This document shows positions 26,365 through 35,949 of a DNA stretch of 64,000 bases, in pieces. The translations under genes were made by a program, and so were the position numbers. How positions within the stretch are numbered: position 1 is the stretch's first letter; each line of letters begins with the position of its first letter. Origin of the DNA: Sneathia sanguinegens (GTDB lineage Bacteria; Fusobacteriota; Fusobacteriia; Fusobacteriales; Leptotrichiaceae). The notes under the pieces are model-generated. The model saw nothing but the letters and a program-made list of their open reading frames with translations, made no database searches and was not told where the DNA came from. The stretch is taken from assembly GCF_042033325.1 (NCBI RefSeq), contig NZ_CP160095.1; one strand, 5' to 3'.

Positions 26365-27576
26365 TTATTCTTTTCTTAATGCTTCTATTGGTGATAATTT
26401 CGCTGCCTGCTTCGCTGGATAAATTCCAAATATCAAACCTGTTACTGTCGATATTATAAATGCTGTTAACATCGTTGATACTTGTAATATTGGAATAACT
26501 TTTAAGAAAATACCAATTAACATCGCTAAAACATAGCCACTTATAATGCCTATAATACCACCAATAAGCGTTAATATTATGGTTTCAATAAGAAATTGAT
26601 TGATTATTTGCTTATTTTTTGCACCAATTGCTTTTCTTAATCCAATTTCAACTATTCTTTCTTTTACACTAACAAGCATTATATTCATTACACCGATACC
26701 ACCAACAATTATTGAAATTGCTGCTACAAACATTATAAATAAAGATATTTTATCCATAATATTGGTTATTGTATCAATTTGCTCTTGTAAAGGTTTTATT
26801 TTATATAAATCAGTCTTATTAGTTTTGAATTTAAAATATTGTTCTAATTCTTTTTGTGCCATTGATAAAGATTTATTATCTTTTGCTCTTACTACTATGC
26901 TACTATATTCACTTTCTTTTTGACCATTTATTTCTTCAGCATAAAGTTTTGGAATAGTTAATCTTATTGTAGGATCGTGAAATGTGCTTGAAAGTTCTTC
27001 TCCAATTTCTTTTACTGTTCCTACTATTGTTACTACATAGTTCATAGTTCCATCAGTAAGAGTTATTTGTTTTCCTATTGCATTATTTCCAAAAAGTTCT
27101 TTTGCCTTTCTTCTATCAATTAATGCAACATTTGCACCATTATTAATTTCGTCTTCTGTAAAATATCTTCCAGCTGTTATTTTCGGTTTCATAGTTGATA
27201 AGTAATTCTTATCTGCAGGAAAAGTATACACATAATCATCTTTTGTTTTTTCCCTAATATCTTTATCAATAGTTGTAGCACTTGTTGCTGATACAATCGA
27301 TTGAAAATTTTTAAGAATTTCAAGATCATCATCTGTAAAATATTCTTTTTCTAATATACCTTTTGATTTATATTTAGGGTTAAAACTAACTTCTAATAAA
27401 GAACCAGCATCTTCAGATATGTCCGATAATAACTTGCTCTGGAAGCCTGCTCCTAATGATGAAATTAAAACAACTGAACTTATACCTATTATTATTCCTA
27501 ACATAGTTAAAAACGATCTTAATTTAAAATTTAATAAATTTTGTATGGATAATTTAAATATTTCTATTATATTCAT
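26365..27576 (-). CDS. MacB-type ABC permease
   Basis: 403 residues. An N-terminal TM (LRSFLTMLGIIIGISSVVLI) carries the MacB periplasmic core domain, about 45-270, followed by three C-terminal TM helices with the FtsX box (EIGLRKAIGAKNKQI). Unlike E. coli MacB the ATPase is a separate protein, encoded by the gene that overlaps it by one base. With the adaptor and the TolC-like protein upstream it forms a complete tripartite pump for peptides, macrolides or lipid-like substrates; the substrate is unknown. Confidence 0.9.
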   Translation of the reverse strand: MNIIEIFKLSIQNLLNFKLRSFLTMLGIIIGISSVVLISSLGAGFQSKLLSDISEDAGSLLEVSFNPKYKSKGILEKEYFTDDDLEILKNFQSIVSATSATTIDKDIREKTKDDYVYTFPADKNYLSTMKPKITAGRYFTEDEINNGANVALIDRRKAKELFGNNAIGKQITLTDGTMNYVVTIVGTVKEIGEELSSTFHDPTIRLTIPKLYAEEINGQKESEYSSIVVRAKDNKSLSMAQKELEQYFKFKTNKTDLYKIKPLQEQIDTITNIMDKISLFIMFVAAISIIVGGIGVMNIMLVSVKERIVEIGLRKAIGAKNKQIINQFLIETIILTLIGGIIGIISGYVLAMLIGIFLKVIPILQVSTMLTAFIISTVTGLIFGIYPAKQAAKLSPIEALRKE

Positions 27577-28268
27577 TATACACCTCTTCTTTCAATAACA
27601 GGCATATCGCTATTAATTATTCCATCTTTTAATCTAACTATTCTTTTTGTATGTTCGGCTACATCTTCTTCATGCGTAACCATTATAATAGTCACACCAG
27701 AATCATTTAATTTCTTAAAAATTTGTAAAATTTCTTCTGTTGATTTACTATCCAAATTCCCTGTTGGTTCATCTGCAAGTAAAATCTTTGGATTATTAAT
27801 CATTGATCTTGCAATAGCAACTCTTTGTTTTTGTCCACCAGACATTTCATTAGGTTTATGATTAATTCTATCTGAAAGTCCAACTAAATCAAGTAATTCT
27901 AAAGCGTGTTTTCTTCTTACATCTTTTTTTGTACCTAAATACATCGCTGGTAATTCTACATTTTCTAATGCTGTTAATTTTGATAATAAATTATATGATT
28001 GAAATACAAAGCCTATTTTTTCACAGCGTATTTCAGATAATTCATCATCTGATAAATTATCAATATTTTTATTATCTAAAATATATTCTCCCGTTGAAAG
28101 TAAATCAAGGCAACCTAAAATATTTAGAAACGTAGATTTTCCACTACCCGATGGTCCCATTATTGAAACATATTCACCATTATCAATATCAAGATTTAAA
28201 CCTTTAAGAACTTCAACAGATAATTTACCAGTATGATAAGTCTTTGTTAAATTTCTTATTTTTATCAT
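27576..28268 (-). CDS. MacB-type ABC ATPase subunit
   Basis: 230 residues with Walker A GPSGSGKS (about 38-45), Q-loop FQSYNLL, signature MSGGQKQR, Walker B ILLADEPTGNL and the H-loop MVTHEE. This is the LolD/MacB class that energises FtsX-type permeases from the cytoplasm. It shares one base with the genes on both sides (adaptor upstream, permease downstream), so all three are translationally coupled. Confidence 0.92.
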   Translation of the reverse strand: MIKIRNLTKTYHTGKLSVEVLKGLNLDIDNGEYVSIMGPSGSGKSTFLNILGCLDLLSTGEYILDNKNIDNLSDDELSEIRCEKIGFVFQSYNLLSKLTALENVELPAMYLGTKKDVRRKHALELLDLVGLSDRINHKPNEMSGGQKQRVAIARSMINNPKILLADEPTGNLDSKSTEEILQIFKKLNDSGVTIIMVTHEEDVAEHTKRIVRLKDGIINSDMPVIERRGV

Positions 28269-29326
28269 TAAAATTTATCTCCTTCTTTATACAATCCTTC
28301 AGAATTATTAATCAATCTATCATGTTCTGAAATACCACTAATAACTTCATAATTTATATTGTCATTTTTACCAAGGACCAATTTTCTTTTTTCAACTATA
28401 TTTTTTTTGTTTAAAATGAAAGTATAGGCTTGGTTATTTTCATATAAAATATATTGTAAAGGTATAATCAACTTATTTTTTAGTGATAAATATGAAATTT
28501 TTGCTTCAACAGTATCTCCTGGCTTTAAATTTGAATAATTATTTAAGCTAACTTCAACTAAGGTTACAGCATCATTTGTATTATCACTTTTTTTAGAAAT
28601 TTTTCCAATGCTTTTTATATTACCAGATAAAACTTCATTATTTTCTAAAGAATCTGAGCTAACTGTAACTTCTTGTCCTATAGATAAGTTCTTAGCTTTA
28701 TAATTAGGTACTTCCAAAGTTATTTTTAAATTTTCAGTATCTTCTATTTTGTATAAGGGTCTTGTTGGATCTATTTTGTAATTATCGTCCGCATTAGCTT
28801 CAGTTATTACTCCTGATATTGGAGCTATCAAAACTCTTGGACTAGCTTTGTAACCGCTACTTGCAATTTTTACATCAATTACGGCACTTTCTAGTGCTTC
28901 TTTAGCCTTATTTAATTCTGATTTTGATATTCCACCTGCAGAAAATACTTTTTTAGCTGCTTCATATTCTTCTCTTAAAAAAGGTAAAACTGCTTTTGCT
29001 TTTGCTACATTTAATCTTTGAGAATTATTATCATCATTTGGTTTAAAGGTCAATAAAATATCTCCTTTATTGACTGTATCATTTATTCTAAAATTAACTT
29101 TATCTACTGTTGTTGCATTATCTGCAAATACAGAAACAATTTTTTCAGATTCTACTACTCCGGTAATAGTATATGTAAAATCTATATTTTTCTTTACAAT
29201 TTCATAAGTTTGAGGGGCTACTACACTTGTTTTAGAATGTTTTAGATAAACACCACCTACAATACCAAGTAATAGTACTATTATTATAGATATAATTATT
29301 CTTTTTTTCTTTTTCTTTGTTATCAT
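28268..29326 (-). CDS. periplasmic adaptor (HlyD/MacA family)
   Basis: 352 residues. An N-terminal membrane anchor (about 8-28, IIISIIIVLLLGIVGGVYL) is followed by a first lipoyl half, a helical hairpin (about 95-160), the second lipoyl half (RVLIAPISGVITEAN) and beta-barrel and membrane-proximal domains. It bridges the inner-membrane ABC permease and the outer-membrane TolC-like protein encoded just upstream. The hairpin is short, which fits MacA-like adaptors. Confidence 0.9.
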   Translation of the reverse strand: MITKKKKKRIIISIIIVLLLGIVGGVYLKHSKTSVVAPQTYEIVKKNIDFTYTITGVVESEKIVSVFADNATTVDKVNFRINDTVNKGDILLTFKPNDDNNSQRLNVAKAKAVLPFLREEYEAAKKVFSAGGISKSELNKAKEALESAVIDVKIASSGYKASPRVLIAPISGVITEANADDNYKIDPTRPLYKIEDTENLKITLEVPNYKAKNLSIGQEVTVSSDSLENNEVLSGNIKSIGKISKKSDNTNDAVTLVEVSLNNYSNLKPGDTVEAKISYLSLKNKLIIPLQYILYENNQAYTFILNKKNIVEKRKLVLGKNDNINYEVISGISEHDRLINNSEGLYKEGDKF

Positions 29327-29333
29327 AGTTTAA

Positions 29334-30443
29334 TCACAATCCTCTCTTTAAAAAATATAGAGCTAAATTATTTTTACTTTTAACTAAATCAATTTTTGCA
29401 GTATCTAATTTAACTTTTGATTCTGTTAAATCTTTATAACTAAGCTTACCTACACTATATTTTACTTTATCTATTTTATATGTTTCACTTGCTAAAAATT
29501 CTTTTTTTTCATCAATTATATATGTTCTATAAAGAAGTTCATATTTAGCCATTTCATTTTTTAAATTTAAACTTTTTTTATTAGGTACATAATTAAGATT
29601 AGCTTCTACTACATCACTACCATCCAATGTAAATAATTTATTAATATTAAGACTTACACCGTAATTTTTAGTTTCAAATTGATAATTTGCACCTACATTA
29701 ATGTCTGGTAAATATGAATGTAGTTTCTTTTGTTTAATCAAATCATTATCTAATTTAATTTTATAATTTTCTTCTTCTATATATTTAGTTAATTTTTCTT
29801 TATCCAAATTTTTTATTTCAAAATCTTTAATATTTTCTATTTTTTCTTCAAAACCATATTGTTTTAGAGAATTTAATAATTCTATTATATCATTTTTTAA
29901 AATATTTACTTTATTTTGATAAGCTAATAAATCTACAACTACAGTATCATAGTCAATTTTTGATATGACCCCAGCCTTATATTGAGTTTCTAATATTTTT
30001 TTATCACTTTTAATTTTACTTATAGTATCTGTTAAATATGAAATTTCATGTTTTTTAATAATTAAATTTGAATAAATATCTAAGGCATTATAGTAATCAT
30101 TCATAAGTTTGCCTTTATTTACATAATAATCATTTAAAATTTCTTGTTTTTTACTTATAGCAAAATCTCTTAAATTTTTTGATACACTTATAGTATTTAA
30201 AGTCTTTTTTTCTGCTGTATTATATTTAAAATCATGAGTAAAATATCCAAAACTTATACGATTATTAATATTGAACTTTTCATCTTTACTATATCCAATT
30301 TCAAAAGTTTCATTTATTTTATTAAAATCTCCTAAAATAGAGCCAATTTTCTTTTGTTTGTAATATAAATCTAAATTAGGTTTTTGGATTGAATATGCCG
30401 AAAAGCTATTTAGTATAAGAAGCATAAATAAAGCTTTTTTCAT
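29334..30443 (-). CDS. TolC-like outer-membrane efflux protein
   Basis: 369 residues from the ATG at 30443, chosen over 30461 because AAAGGAGA lies between the two. Signal peptide about 1-18 (MLLILNSFSAYS). The mature protein shows two repeats of long helices with outer-membrane strands between them (INNRISFGYF; INVGANYQF), and the family's closing AxxxLxxxKNNL block (VKSKNNLALYF). It is somewhat short for TolC (usually 400-490). It is the exit duct of the MacAB-like pump encoded next to it. Confidence 0.82.
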   Translation of the reverse strand: MKKALFMLLILNSFSAYSIQKPNLDLYYKQKKIGSILGDFNKINETFEIGYSKDEKFNINNRISFGYFTHDFKYNTAEKKTLNTISVSKNLRDFAISKKQEILNDYYVNKGKLMNDYYNALDIYSNLIIKKHEISYLTDTISKIKSDKKILETQYKAGVISKIDYDTVVVDLLAYQNKVNILKNDIIELLNSLKQYGFEEKIENIKDFEIKNLDKEKLTKYIEEENYKIKLDNDLIKQKKLHSYLPDINVGANYQFETKNYGVSLNINKLFTLDGSDVVEANLNYVPNKKSLNLKNEMAKYELLYRTYIIDEKKEFLASETYKIDKVKYSVGKLSYKDLTESKVKLDTAKIDLVKSKNNLALYFLKRGL

Positions 30444-30457
30444 GTTTTTTTCTCCTT

Positions 30458-31921
30458 TCAATCAAACAATTTTGTTTTTTTATTAATAATTTCATAAGAC
30501 CATAAGGCAAAATATACCAAGGCAAAAATTAATAATTTTAAGAATATATTAGTAAAATGTTTTGAAATCACAAGACAAATTATGGAAATAATCAAAGTCT
30601 TTATAATAAATAAGAAGTATTTTATTATTGAAAAATTAATATATCTTGTTCTTGTTGAAATAAATAAAATTATAAAATTAACCATTGCTGCTGTTGATGT
30701 AGCTAATGTTATCCCCATATGTGTATATCTTTTATATAGTAAATAATCTAAAAGGACATTTATCATTATTGAAAAAAATGAAGCAAATACAGGTATTTTT
30801 CTATCTTTATGAACATAATGTGCCCTTGTTAATAAATGATTTGTTGAGAAAAATAATAAACCTATTGAATAACATTTCAATATTTCAGCCGTCATTATTA
30901 TGCTATCTTTTCTAAAACGACCATAACCAAAGATCAAGCTTATAATATCTTTTGAGTAAAAAAATAAAACTAACATTGATGGAATTATTAAAAATGCTAA
31001 CATATTTAAACCACGTATAAAAATAGATTTTTTTAATTTATCATTTTCCTTTACTACTGCAATTGTTAAACTTGGAAAGATAACAACAGATAATGAAATT
31101 GCAAAAACACCTACAGGTAGCAAATATAATCTACTTGCATAATTTATAGCACTAATAGTACCAACTTTTAAAAATGCTGCAAAATTAGTATCAATTAATT
31201 CATTAATTTGGTAACCAAAGATACCGATTAATGTTGGAAACATCAATTTAAAAAATTCTTTAACATAGGGATCTTTTAAATTAATCATAAATTTGTATTC
31301 TTTTATTATTTTAAAAAACATAGGAAGTTGCATTAAAAATTGAAAAATTCCTGATAAAAGAAAACTAATACCCAATCCGTAAATTCCAATTGTTTTATAT
31401 GATAATAAAGTTCCAACTATAATAGTAATATTAAATACTAAAGCTGTTGATGTAGAAACAATAAATTTTTTATGATTATTCAAAAATGATGCAACTACAC
31501 CTGATAAGGCTATAAAAATTAAATAACCAGCCATTATTTTTAGTAAAATATTAGCTGTTTCTATTCTTTGTGCGTCATTAAATCCAATTAAATATTTCAA
31601 TATAAATCTAGAAAAAATTATTGTAATAATTGATGTTGTTAATGTGAAATTAAAAACTAAATTCATAATTGAATAAACAAATTCATTAGCACTTTTAGTT
31701 CCTAATTTTTCTTTTTTTTCAGTATATAAGGGTATAAAAACGGTTCCTAACGAACCTTCACCTAGTAAAGTTGTGAAAAAATTAGATATTTTAGCACTTG
31801 CAAAGTAAGCGTCTGTTAAACCACTACTACCATAAAAATATGCTACTAAAATTTCTCTAATTAGACCAAGAAGTCTACTAAGCATATTGATACCCATAAC
31901 AATAAATCCTGCTCTAAACAT
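30458..31921 (-). CDS. murJ: lipid II flippase MurJ
   Basis: A 487-residue integral membrane protein with about 13-14 TM helices of the MOP superfamily. The N-terminus carries the MurJ signature (MLSRLLGLIREILVAYFYG, then TDAYFASAKI and LLGEGSLGTVFIPLY), including conserved arginines of the central cavity. It flips the peptidoglycan precursor lipid II to the periplasm. It overlaps scpA by eight bases and precedes the TolC-like gene by 14, so the core genes and the pump may share a transcript. Confidence 0.93.
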   Translation of the reverse strand: MFRAGFIVMGINMLSRLLGLIREILVAYFYGSSGLTDAYFASAKISNFFTTLLGEGSLGTVFIPLYTEKKEKLGTKSANEFVYSIMNLVFNFTLTTSIITIIFSRFILKYLIGFNDAQRIETANILLKIMAGYLIFIALSGVVASFLNNHKKFIVSTSTALVFNITIIVGTLLSYKTIGIYGLGISFLLSGIFQFLMQLPMFFKIIKEYKFMINLKDPYVKEFFKLMFPTLIGIFGYQINELIDTNFAAFLKVGTISAINYASRLYLLPVGVFAISLSVVIFPSLTIAVVKENDKLKKSIFIRGLNMLAFLIIPSMLVLFFYSKDIISLIFGYGRFRKDSIIMTAEILKCYSIGLLFFSTNHLLTRAHYVHKDRKIPVFASFFSIMINVLLDYLLYKRYTHMGITLATSTAAMVNFIILFISTRTRYINFSIIKYFLFIIKTLIISIICLVISKHFTNIFLKLLIFALVYFALWSYEIINKKTKLFD

Positions 31922-32606
31922 TGTTCCCCTTTTTTATGTAAAATTCATTATTATCGATAATAAGGTCTATTAGATTATTTTTATATAATTCTAATATAGT
32001 AATAAAAAATATAACTATTCTTTTTTTAGAATATTTATTATTTAAAATTTCTTTAAATGATATCAGTCTATTATTCGGTAAATTTAAAATATTTTCTTTT
32101 GCATCATCAACAGTAAAATCATCATTAACATCTATTTTCATGCTATCTTTTGTTCCTAATAATCTTAATACTATATCATTTAAGCAAATATTAATATTTT
32201 CTTTTGTTAATCTTGTATTATCATGTTCTATAATATCCTGCATATAATCTTCGCCAGTATTTTTTGAAAATGATTTATAAAATTCATTTTCATTTTCTAA
32301 AAAAATACTTGCTATTTCTTTGAATAATTTATATTCTTTTAATTTTTGTTCCAATTTTGTAGCATTAATATCAGAATTTTTTTTCCTAATTATAGAATAT
32401 GCTTTTATTTCTAATAAAATGCTCGCCATCTGTAAAAATTCAACTTTTACTTTTAAATTATTTTTTTCATATTTATATATAACCTCTAAATAATCATCAA
32501 TCACATTACTAATCTTAATTGTTTTAATGTCAATTTTTTTTTCTTCTATTAAATGCAATAATAAATCAAAAGGTCCTTCAAAATTTTCAATTTTTATTTG
32601 ATGCAC
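31914..32606 (-). CDS. scpA: segregation and condensation protein A
   Basis: 230 residues. The kleisin N-terminus ENFEGPFDLLLHLIEEKKIDI is diagnostic, followed by ISNVIDDYLEVI, and a C-terminal winged-helix segment (VIFFITILELYKNNLIDL). ScpA bridges the SMC heads in the condensin complex together with ScpB, which is not in this window. It overlaps ribF by 20 bases. Confidence 0.92.
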   Translation of the reverse strand: MHQIKIENFEGPFDLLLHLIEEKKIDIKTIKISNVIDDYLEVIYKYEKNNLKVKVEFLQMASILLEIKAYSIIRKKNSDINATKLEQKLKEYKLFKEIASIFLENENEFYKSFSKNTGEDYMQDIIEHDNTRLTKENINICLNDIVLRLLGTKDSMKIDVNDDFTVDDAKENILNLPNNRLISFKEILNNKYSKKRIVIFFITILELYKNNLIDLIIDNNEFYIKKGNNV

Positions 32607-33453
32607 TTGCTATACTCCTCCATAAATCTTTATCAGTTGTAATTTGCTTCTTTAGTTCAATCAAATTTTTGAATTTTTTTTCAGCTCTTATACGCTTTAT
32701 TAAATAAATACAAATTTTTTTACCATAAATGTCTTCATTAAAATCGAATATATTCGCTTCAGCTGTTACCGTATTTTCATCATTTACAGTTGGATTTTTT
32801 CCTATATTCATTATCGCTAAATGTCTTTTTTTATCTCCTTCGATCTCAAGATATGCACCATAAACTCCATATGGAACAGAAATTTTTAAGGCATTTAATC
32901 TTAAATTTGCAGTAGGAAAGCCTATTGTTCTTCCTAATTGTTTTCCATGTATAACAGGTCCAGAAATTTGGAAAGGTTTTCCTAATAACTCTGTTGCCTT
33001 TTCAAGTAAGCCTTCTTCAATATATTTTCTTATTACACTACTCGAAACTGTTATATCATTGATTTTTATTTCATCCACAACACTTGTATCAATTAATTTA
33101 GACAATTTTTCTATATTTCCTATCTTATTGTGCCCAAAAGTATAATTAAAGCCACAAAAGACTTTTTTTGCTTGTAATTTTTCTATTAAAATATCTTTTA
33201 CAAATTCTTCAGGCATATAATTTTTTATATTATAAAAATCATCAATATATACTTCATCAACACCAAGTTCTTTTATAGCATTTACCTTTTCTTCAACTGT
33301 CATAATATATTTTTTATTATTCGGTAAGGTAGAAAAAGTATAAACTATACATTTCAAATTATTTTTTCTTGCATAGTCTAAAGCCATAGTAATTAATTTT
33401 TGATGTCCCCTATGAACACCATCAAAATTCCCTAAAACTATTACATTTTTCAT
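32587..33453 (-). CDS. ribF: bifunctional riboflavin kinase / FAD synthetase
   Basis: 288 residues. The N-terminal adenylyltransferase domain has GNFDGVHRGHQKLI (HxGH motif), and the C-terminal flavokinase domain has GRTIGFPTANL and GVYGAYLEI. It makes FMN and FAD from imported riboflavin. It is the first gene of the ribF-scpA-murJ-TolC-MacAB set. No FMN riboswitch is seen in its 5' region, so it is probably expressed constitutively. Confidence 0.93.
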   Translation of the reverse strand: MKNVIVLGNFDGVHRGHQKLITMALDYARKNNLKCIVYTFSTLPNNKKYIMTVEEKVNAIKELGVDEVYIDDFYNIKNYMPEEFVKDILIEKLQAKKVFCGFNYTFGHNKIGNIEKLSKLIDTSVVDEIKINDITVSSSVIRKYIEEGLLEKATELLGKPFQISGPVIHGKQLGRTIGFPTANLRLNALKISVPYGVYGAYLEIEGDKKRHLAIMNIGKNPTVNDENTVTAEANIFDFNEDIYGKKICIYLIKRIRAEKKFKNLIELKKQITTDKDLWRSIASASNKN

Positions 33454-33480
33454 TAGTTATACCCCATTTTTTTTGTTTAT

Positions 33481-33510
33481 ATTATATCATATAAAAAATT
33501 AAAATACTAA
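33481..33510 (-). promoter_or_regulatory. candidate promoter for ribF
   Basis: On the minus strand: TTAGTA (33510-33505), an 18-base spacer and TATAAT (33486-33481), 27 bases before the ribF ATG. The surroundings are so AT-rich that alternatives exist. Confidence 0.4.
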
Positions 33511-33590
33511 TAACAACTTATATACTCATATAGTACACTATAAAATTAAAAAAATCAACTATTTTTAATATAAGCTAAAGACAGCTATAT

Positions 33591-33614
33591 AAAAAAAACA
33601 CCCCTAAGGGTGCT
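33591..33614 (-). terminator. Rho-independent terminator after the HD hydrolase gene
   Basis: On the minus strand: AGCACCC, a short loop, GGGGTGT and then eight T. It lies 12 bases after the stop of the HD gene and upstream of the ribF promoter. Confidence 0.75.
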
Positions 33615-33625
33615 TAAAATTGCAA

Positions 33626-34042
33626 TTAACTTAAATATAATAATGCCTTTTGATATTTTTCATATCTTTTTTTATCTTTTTCTGTTATTTCTTTTAATCT
33701 ACTTAAATCTGAATTGTGTGTTAAATCTGCTATTTTTACTTTTCTAGCTAATTCATTATCTTTAATTTTTGCAACATAATCCATATATGGTACATTTTTA
33801 TTATGTGTCAATAATTTTACTGCTTCTACTATTTTATTTGGAAACCCATAATCTATTAAATCTTGTTCAGTAATATTCGTATCTTCAATAGTGTCATGTA
33901 ATAATGCAACTATCTTTTCTTCTTCCGTATCAACAAGACTTGCTACAGTTAAAGGATGATTAATATATGGAACTCCTGCTTTATCTACTTGACCCTTGTG
34001 TGCTTCAGTTGCTATTTTCAAAGCTAATTCATAATTATTCAT
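33626..34042 (-). CDS. HD-domain hydrolase, (p)ppGpp-hydrolase/MESH1-like
   Basis: 138 residues from ATG 34042 (AGGTGA eight bases upstream; a GTG at 34051 falls inside that site). It has the SpoT/MESH1 HD pattern: INHPLTVA (first His), LLHDTIEDT (HD), and ADLTHN for the last metal ligand. It is a single HD domain with no synthetase, TGS or ACT part, as in small alarmone hydrolases. Whether it cleaves (p)ppGpp or another nucleotide cannot be told. It sits with alkD-like and fic genes in the accessory region. Confidence 0.82.
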   Translation of the reverse strand: MNNYELALKIATEAHKGQVDKAGVPYINHPLTVASLVDTEEEKIVALLHDTIEDTNITEQDLIDYGFPNKIVEAVKLLTHNKNVPYMDYVAKIKDNELARKVKIADLTHNSDLSRLKEITEKDKKRYEKYQKALLYLS

Positions 34043-34066
34043 AATATTCACCTAATTATCAACTCC

Positions 34067-34741
34067 TTATTTTTTGAGTAACTTTAAATACTCTTTTTGT
34101 TTACTTGTAATACGGTTACTTTCACGAGCTTTCTGTATTGCCATATTGTGAATTTTTGTATCTAATCGATGATCTTCAATATATTTTATGGTTGTATTCC
34201 ATTGCTTTGCCAAAGCTGTTGCAAAAAACCATGCAATCATCATTTGAACATAATACTCTTTGCTATGAATAGAAGTGGGTATTTCCAAATACTCAGGCTT
34301 AAAATCCTCATCAAGATAGTAAGTCATTAACATTTCAATTCCAAAGCGACAGGTATATGTTTTTTTTGATATGGACCATTCTTTAATTTTTTGCAAAAGT
34401 GCCGTCTTATTTTTCTTAAAGATTTTAGGAGACATGATGTCACAAACAGCCCAATTGTCTACAAAAGGTAGAAACTTATCAACTGCCTTAATACATTTAT
34501 CATAGTCCTTTATTTCAGAAATAAGTAGTCCATGAAGCATATTTTCATCATAGTATTTATGTGGAAGTTCTTCTAGAAATTTAGATACTTTCTCTTCTTT
34601 TAAAAGCCTTTTGGCAAGCTTTCTGCCTTCTGGAACTCTAACCCCTATAATATGCTTTCTAGGAATTCCAGGAATCAATTTTGACTGAAAATTCCCATAA
34701 GAAATATCTTGCAACGCAAATAATTCTTCTTTGATAGTCAC
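34067..34741 (-). CDS. AlkD-type DNA alkylation repair glycosylase
   Basis: 224 residues of HEAT-like helical repeats. The family's active-site pair is present as W97 and D101 in VDNWAVCD, and the late MMIAWFFATA helix is conserved. AlkD removes bulky or cationic alkylpurines without flipping the base. The start is GTG at 34741 with GGAGGAGAG upstream. Codon use (more G/C-ended codons than core genes) and the neighbours suggest horizontal acquisition. Confidence 0.88.
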   Translation of the reverse strand: MTIKEELFALQDISYGNFQSKLIPGIPRKHIIGVRVPEGRKLAKRLLKEEKVSKFLEELPHKYYDENMLHGLLISEIKDYDKCIKAVDKFLPFVDNWAVCDIMSPKIFKKNKTALLQKIKEWSISKKTYTCRFGIEMLMTYYLDEDFKPEYLEIPTSIHSKEYYVQMMIAWFFATALAKQWNTTIKYIEDHRLDTKIHNMAIQKARESNRITSKQKEYLKLLKK

Positions 34742-34820
34742 TTCTTACTCTCCTCCAATCAATACAAAAATTTTATCTTTTTCATATATATGCTATACTT
34801 TTAACATGCTCATAAATTTA

Positions 34821-35864
34821 TTACTTTTTTACATAAAAGGTCGCTCTTCCTTTACCATGCCTTTCAATGTACTCTTTCTCAGTCAATTGCTTAAGCATAT
34901 TTTCGATTGTAGCCTTTCCTACACTTGGAACTAATTCCATTATATCACTTTTAGTAAATTTACCTAATCTACTATCAATTGCATTTCTCACAAGTTCGAT
35001 TGTAGGCACTTTTTCGTCTATATAATCAACCCTTTCTTCAAAATCAATATAAGCAGCTAATATGGTTCTAAGAATATATTTTATAAATGGCACAGAATCT
35101 TCTTTATTTTCATACCAACCTATCCCACTTTTTTCTAAAGCTATATAATAACTATCTTTATTTTTTTCTATTTTACTTTCTAAACTGATATATTTTCCAA
35201 TTACATATCCTTGTTTGTATAACAAAAGGGTTGTTAATAAACGGCTCATCCTTCCATTTCCGTCATTGAAAGGATGAATACAAAGAAAATCATGAATAAA
35301 AATCGGAATTAAAAGCAACAAATCCACATCTTTTTTGTCAAAAGCTATATTCAATTCATTACAAATTTGCTCAATTGCACCTGGTGTTTCATATGGAGAT
35401 AATGGCTTAAATCTTTCGATAGCATTACCCTCTTTATCTTTTTCCACAATAGAATTCTGCGTATTTTTATAACTACCACCAATTCCTTTTTCATTATACT
35501 TAAATAGGTCTCTATGAAGTTGTAAAATATAGTTACTGTTGATTGGAATATATTCATAACTTTCATGAATTGTATTTAATACATCTCTATATCCAAGAAT
35601 TTCTTCCTCATCCCTATTTCTAGGAGTTGTTTTTTGATTCATTAACTCTTTTATTCTGACTGCTGTAGTAACAATTCCCTCTATTTTATTAGAATCTTCT
35701 ACGCTTTGAATTTTAGCAATCTCTACTAATTTATCTAAAAAAGCAGGTTTGCGTGTCAAAAAAAGTTCTTGTTTTCCTTTGTGTTCATGAATTTGTGAAA
35801 GAAGATTTATTATTTCATTATCCCACTTACTTCTTGCTAGATTTTCATAATTAAAAAACCTCAT
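34821..35864 (-). CDS. Fic family protein with winged-helix tail
   Basis: 347 residues. A class II-type inhibitory helix is present before the Fic core: S58-NKI-E62-G63 fits [S/T]xxxE[G/N]. The catalytic motif HPFNDGNGRMSR begins at H197 and is complete, so AMP-transfer (or related) activity and self-inhibition are expected. The last 80 residues (RNAIDSRLGKFTKSDIMELV, then TIENMLKQLTEKEYIERHG) are a winged helix that probably binds DNA. The start codon lies inside an array of TAGGCGA-type repeats, suggesting autoregulation. Confidence 0.9.
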   Translation of the reverse strand: MRFFNYENLARSKWDNEIINLLSQIHEHKGKQELFLTRKPAFLDKLVEIAKIQSVEDSNKIEGIVTTAVRIKELMNQKTTPRNRDEEEILGYRDVLNTIHESYEYIPINSNYILQLHRDLFKYNEKGIGGSYKNTQNSIVEKDKEGNAIERFKPLSPYETPGAIEQICNELNIAFDKKDVDLLLLIPIFIHDFLCIHPFNDGNGRMSRLLTTLLLYKQGYVIGKYISLESKIEKNKDSYYIALEKSGIGWYENKEDSVPFIKYILRTILAAYIDFEERVDYIDEKVPTIELVRNAIDSRLGKFTKSDIMELVPSVGKATIENMLKQLTEKEYIERHGKGRATFYVKK

Positions 35865-35933
35865 TCGCCTACCTCCTTTTTATTTCGCCTAATTATACCA
35901 TATTTCTAGGTGATTATTAAGAGCTTAGGCGAT
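35864..35933 (-). promoter_or_regulatory. fic promoter inside a nested four-site operator
   Basis: TTCGCCTA at 35864-35871 and 35884-35891, then the opposite strand form TAGGTGAT at 35907-35914 and TAGGCGAT at 35926-35933. Both the inner and the outer pair are centred on about 35899. The minus-strand -10 box TATAAT (35897-35892) lies between the inner sites with a weak TTAATA -35 at 35920-35915. The outermost site touches the fic start codon. Confidence 0.7.
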
Positions 35934-35949
35934 TATTGTAGTTTCCAAT

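Noticed and set aside
33454..33600. FMN riboswitch upstream of ribF
   Set aside because: The 5' region is almost pure A/T and none of the conserved RFN element stems or GGGGC-type loops is present.
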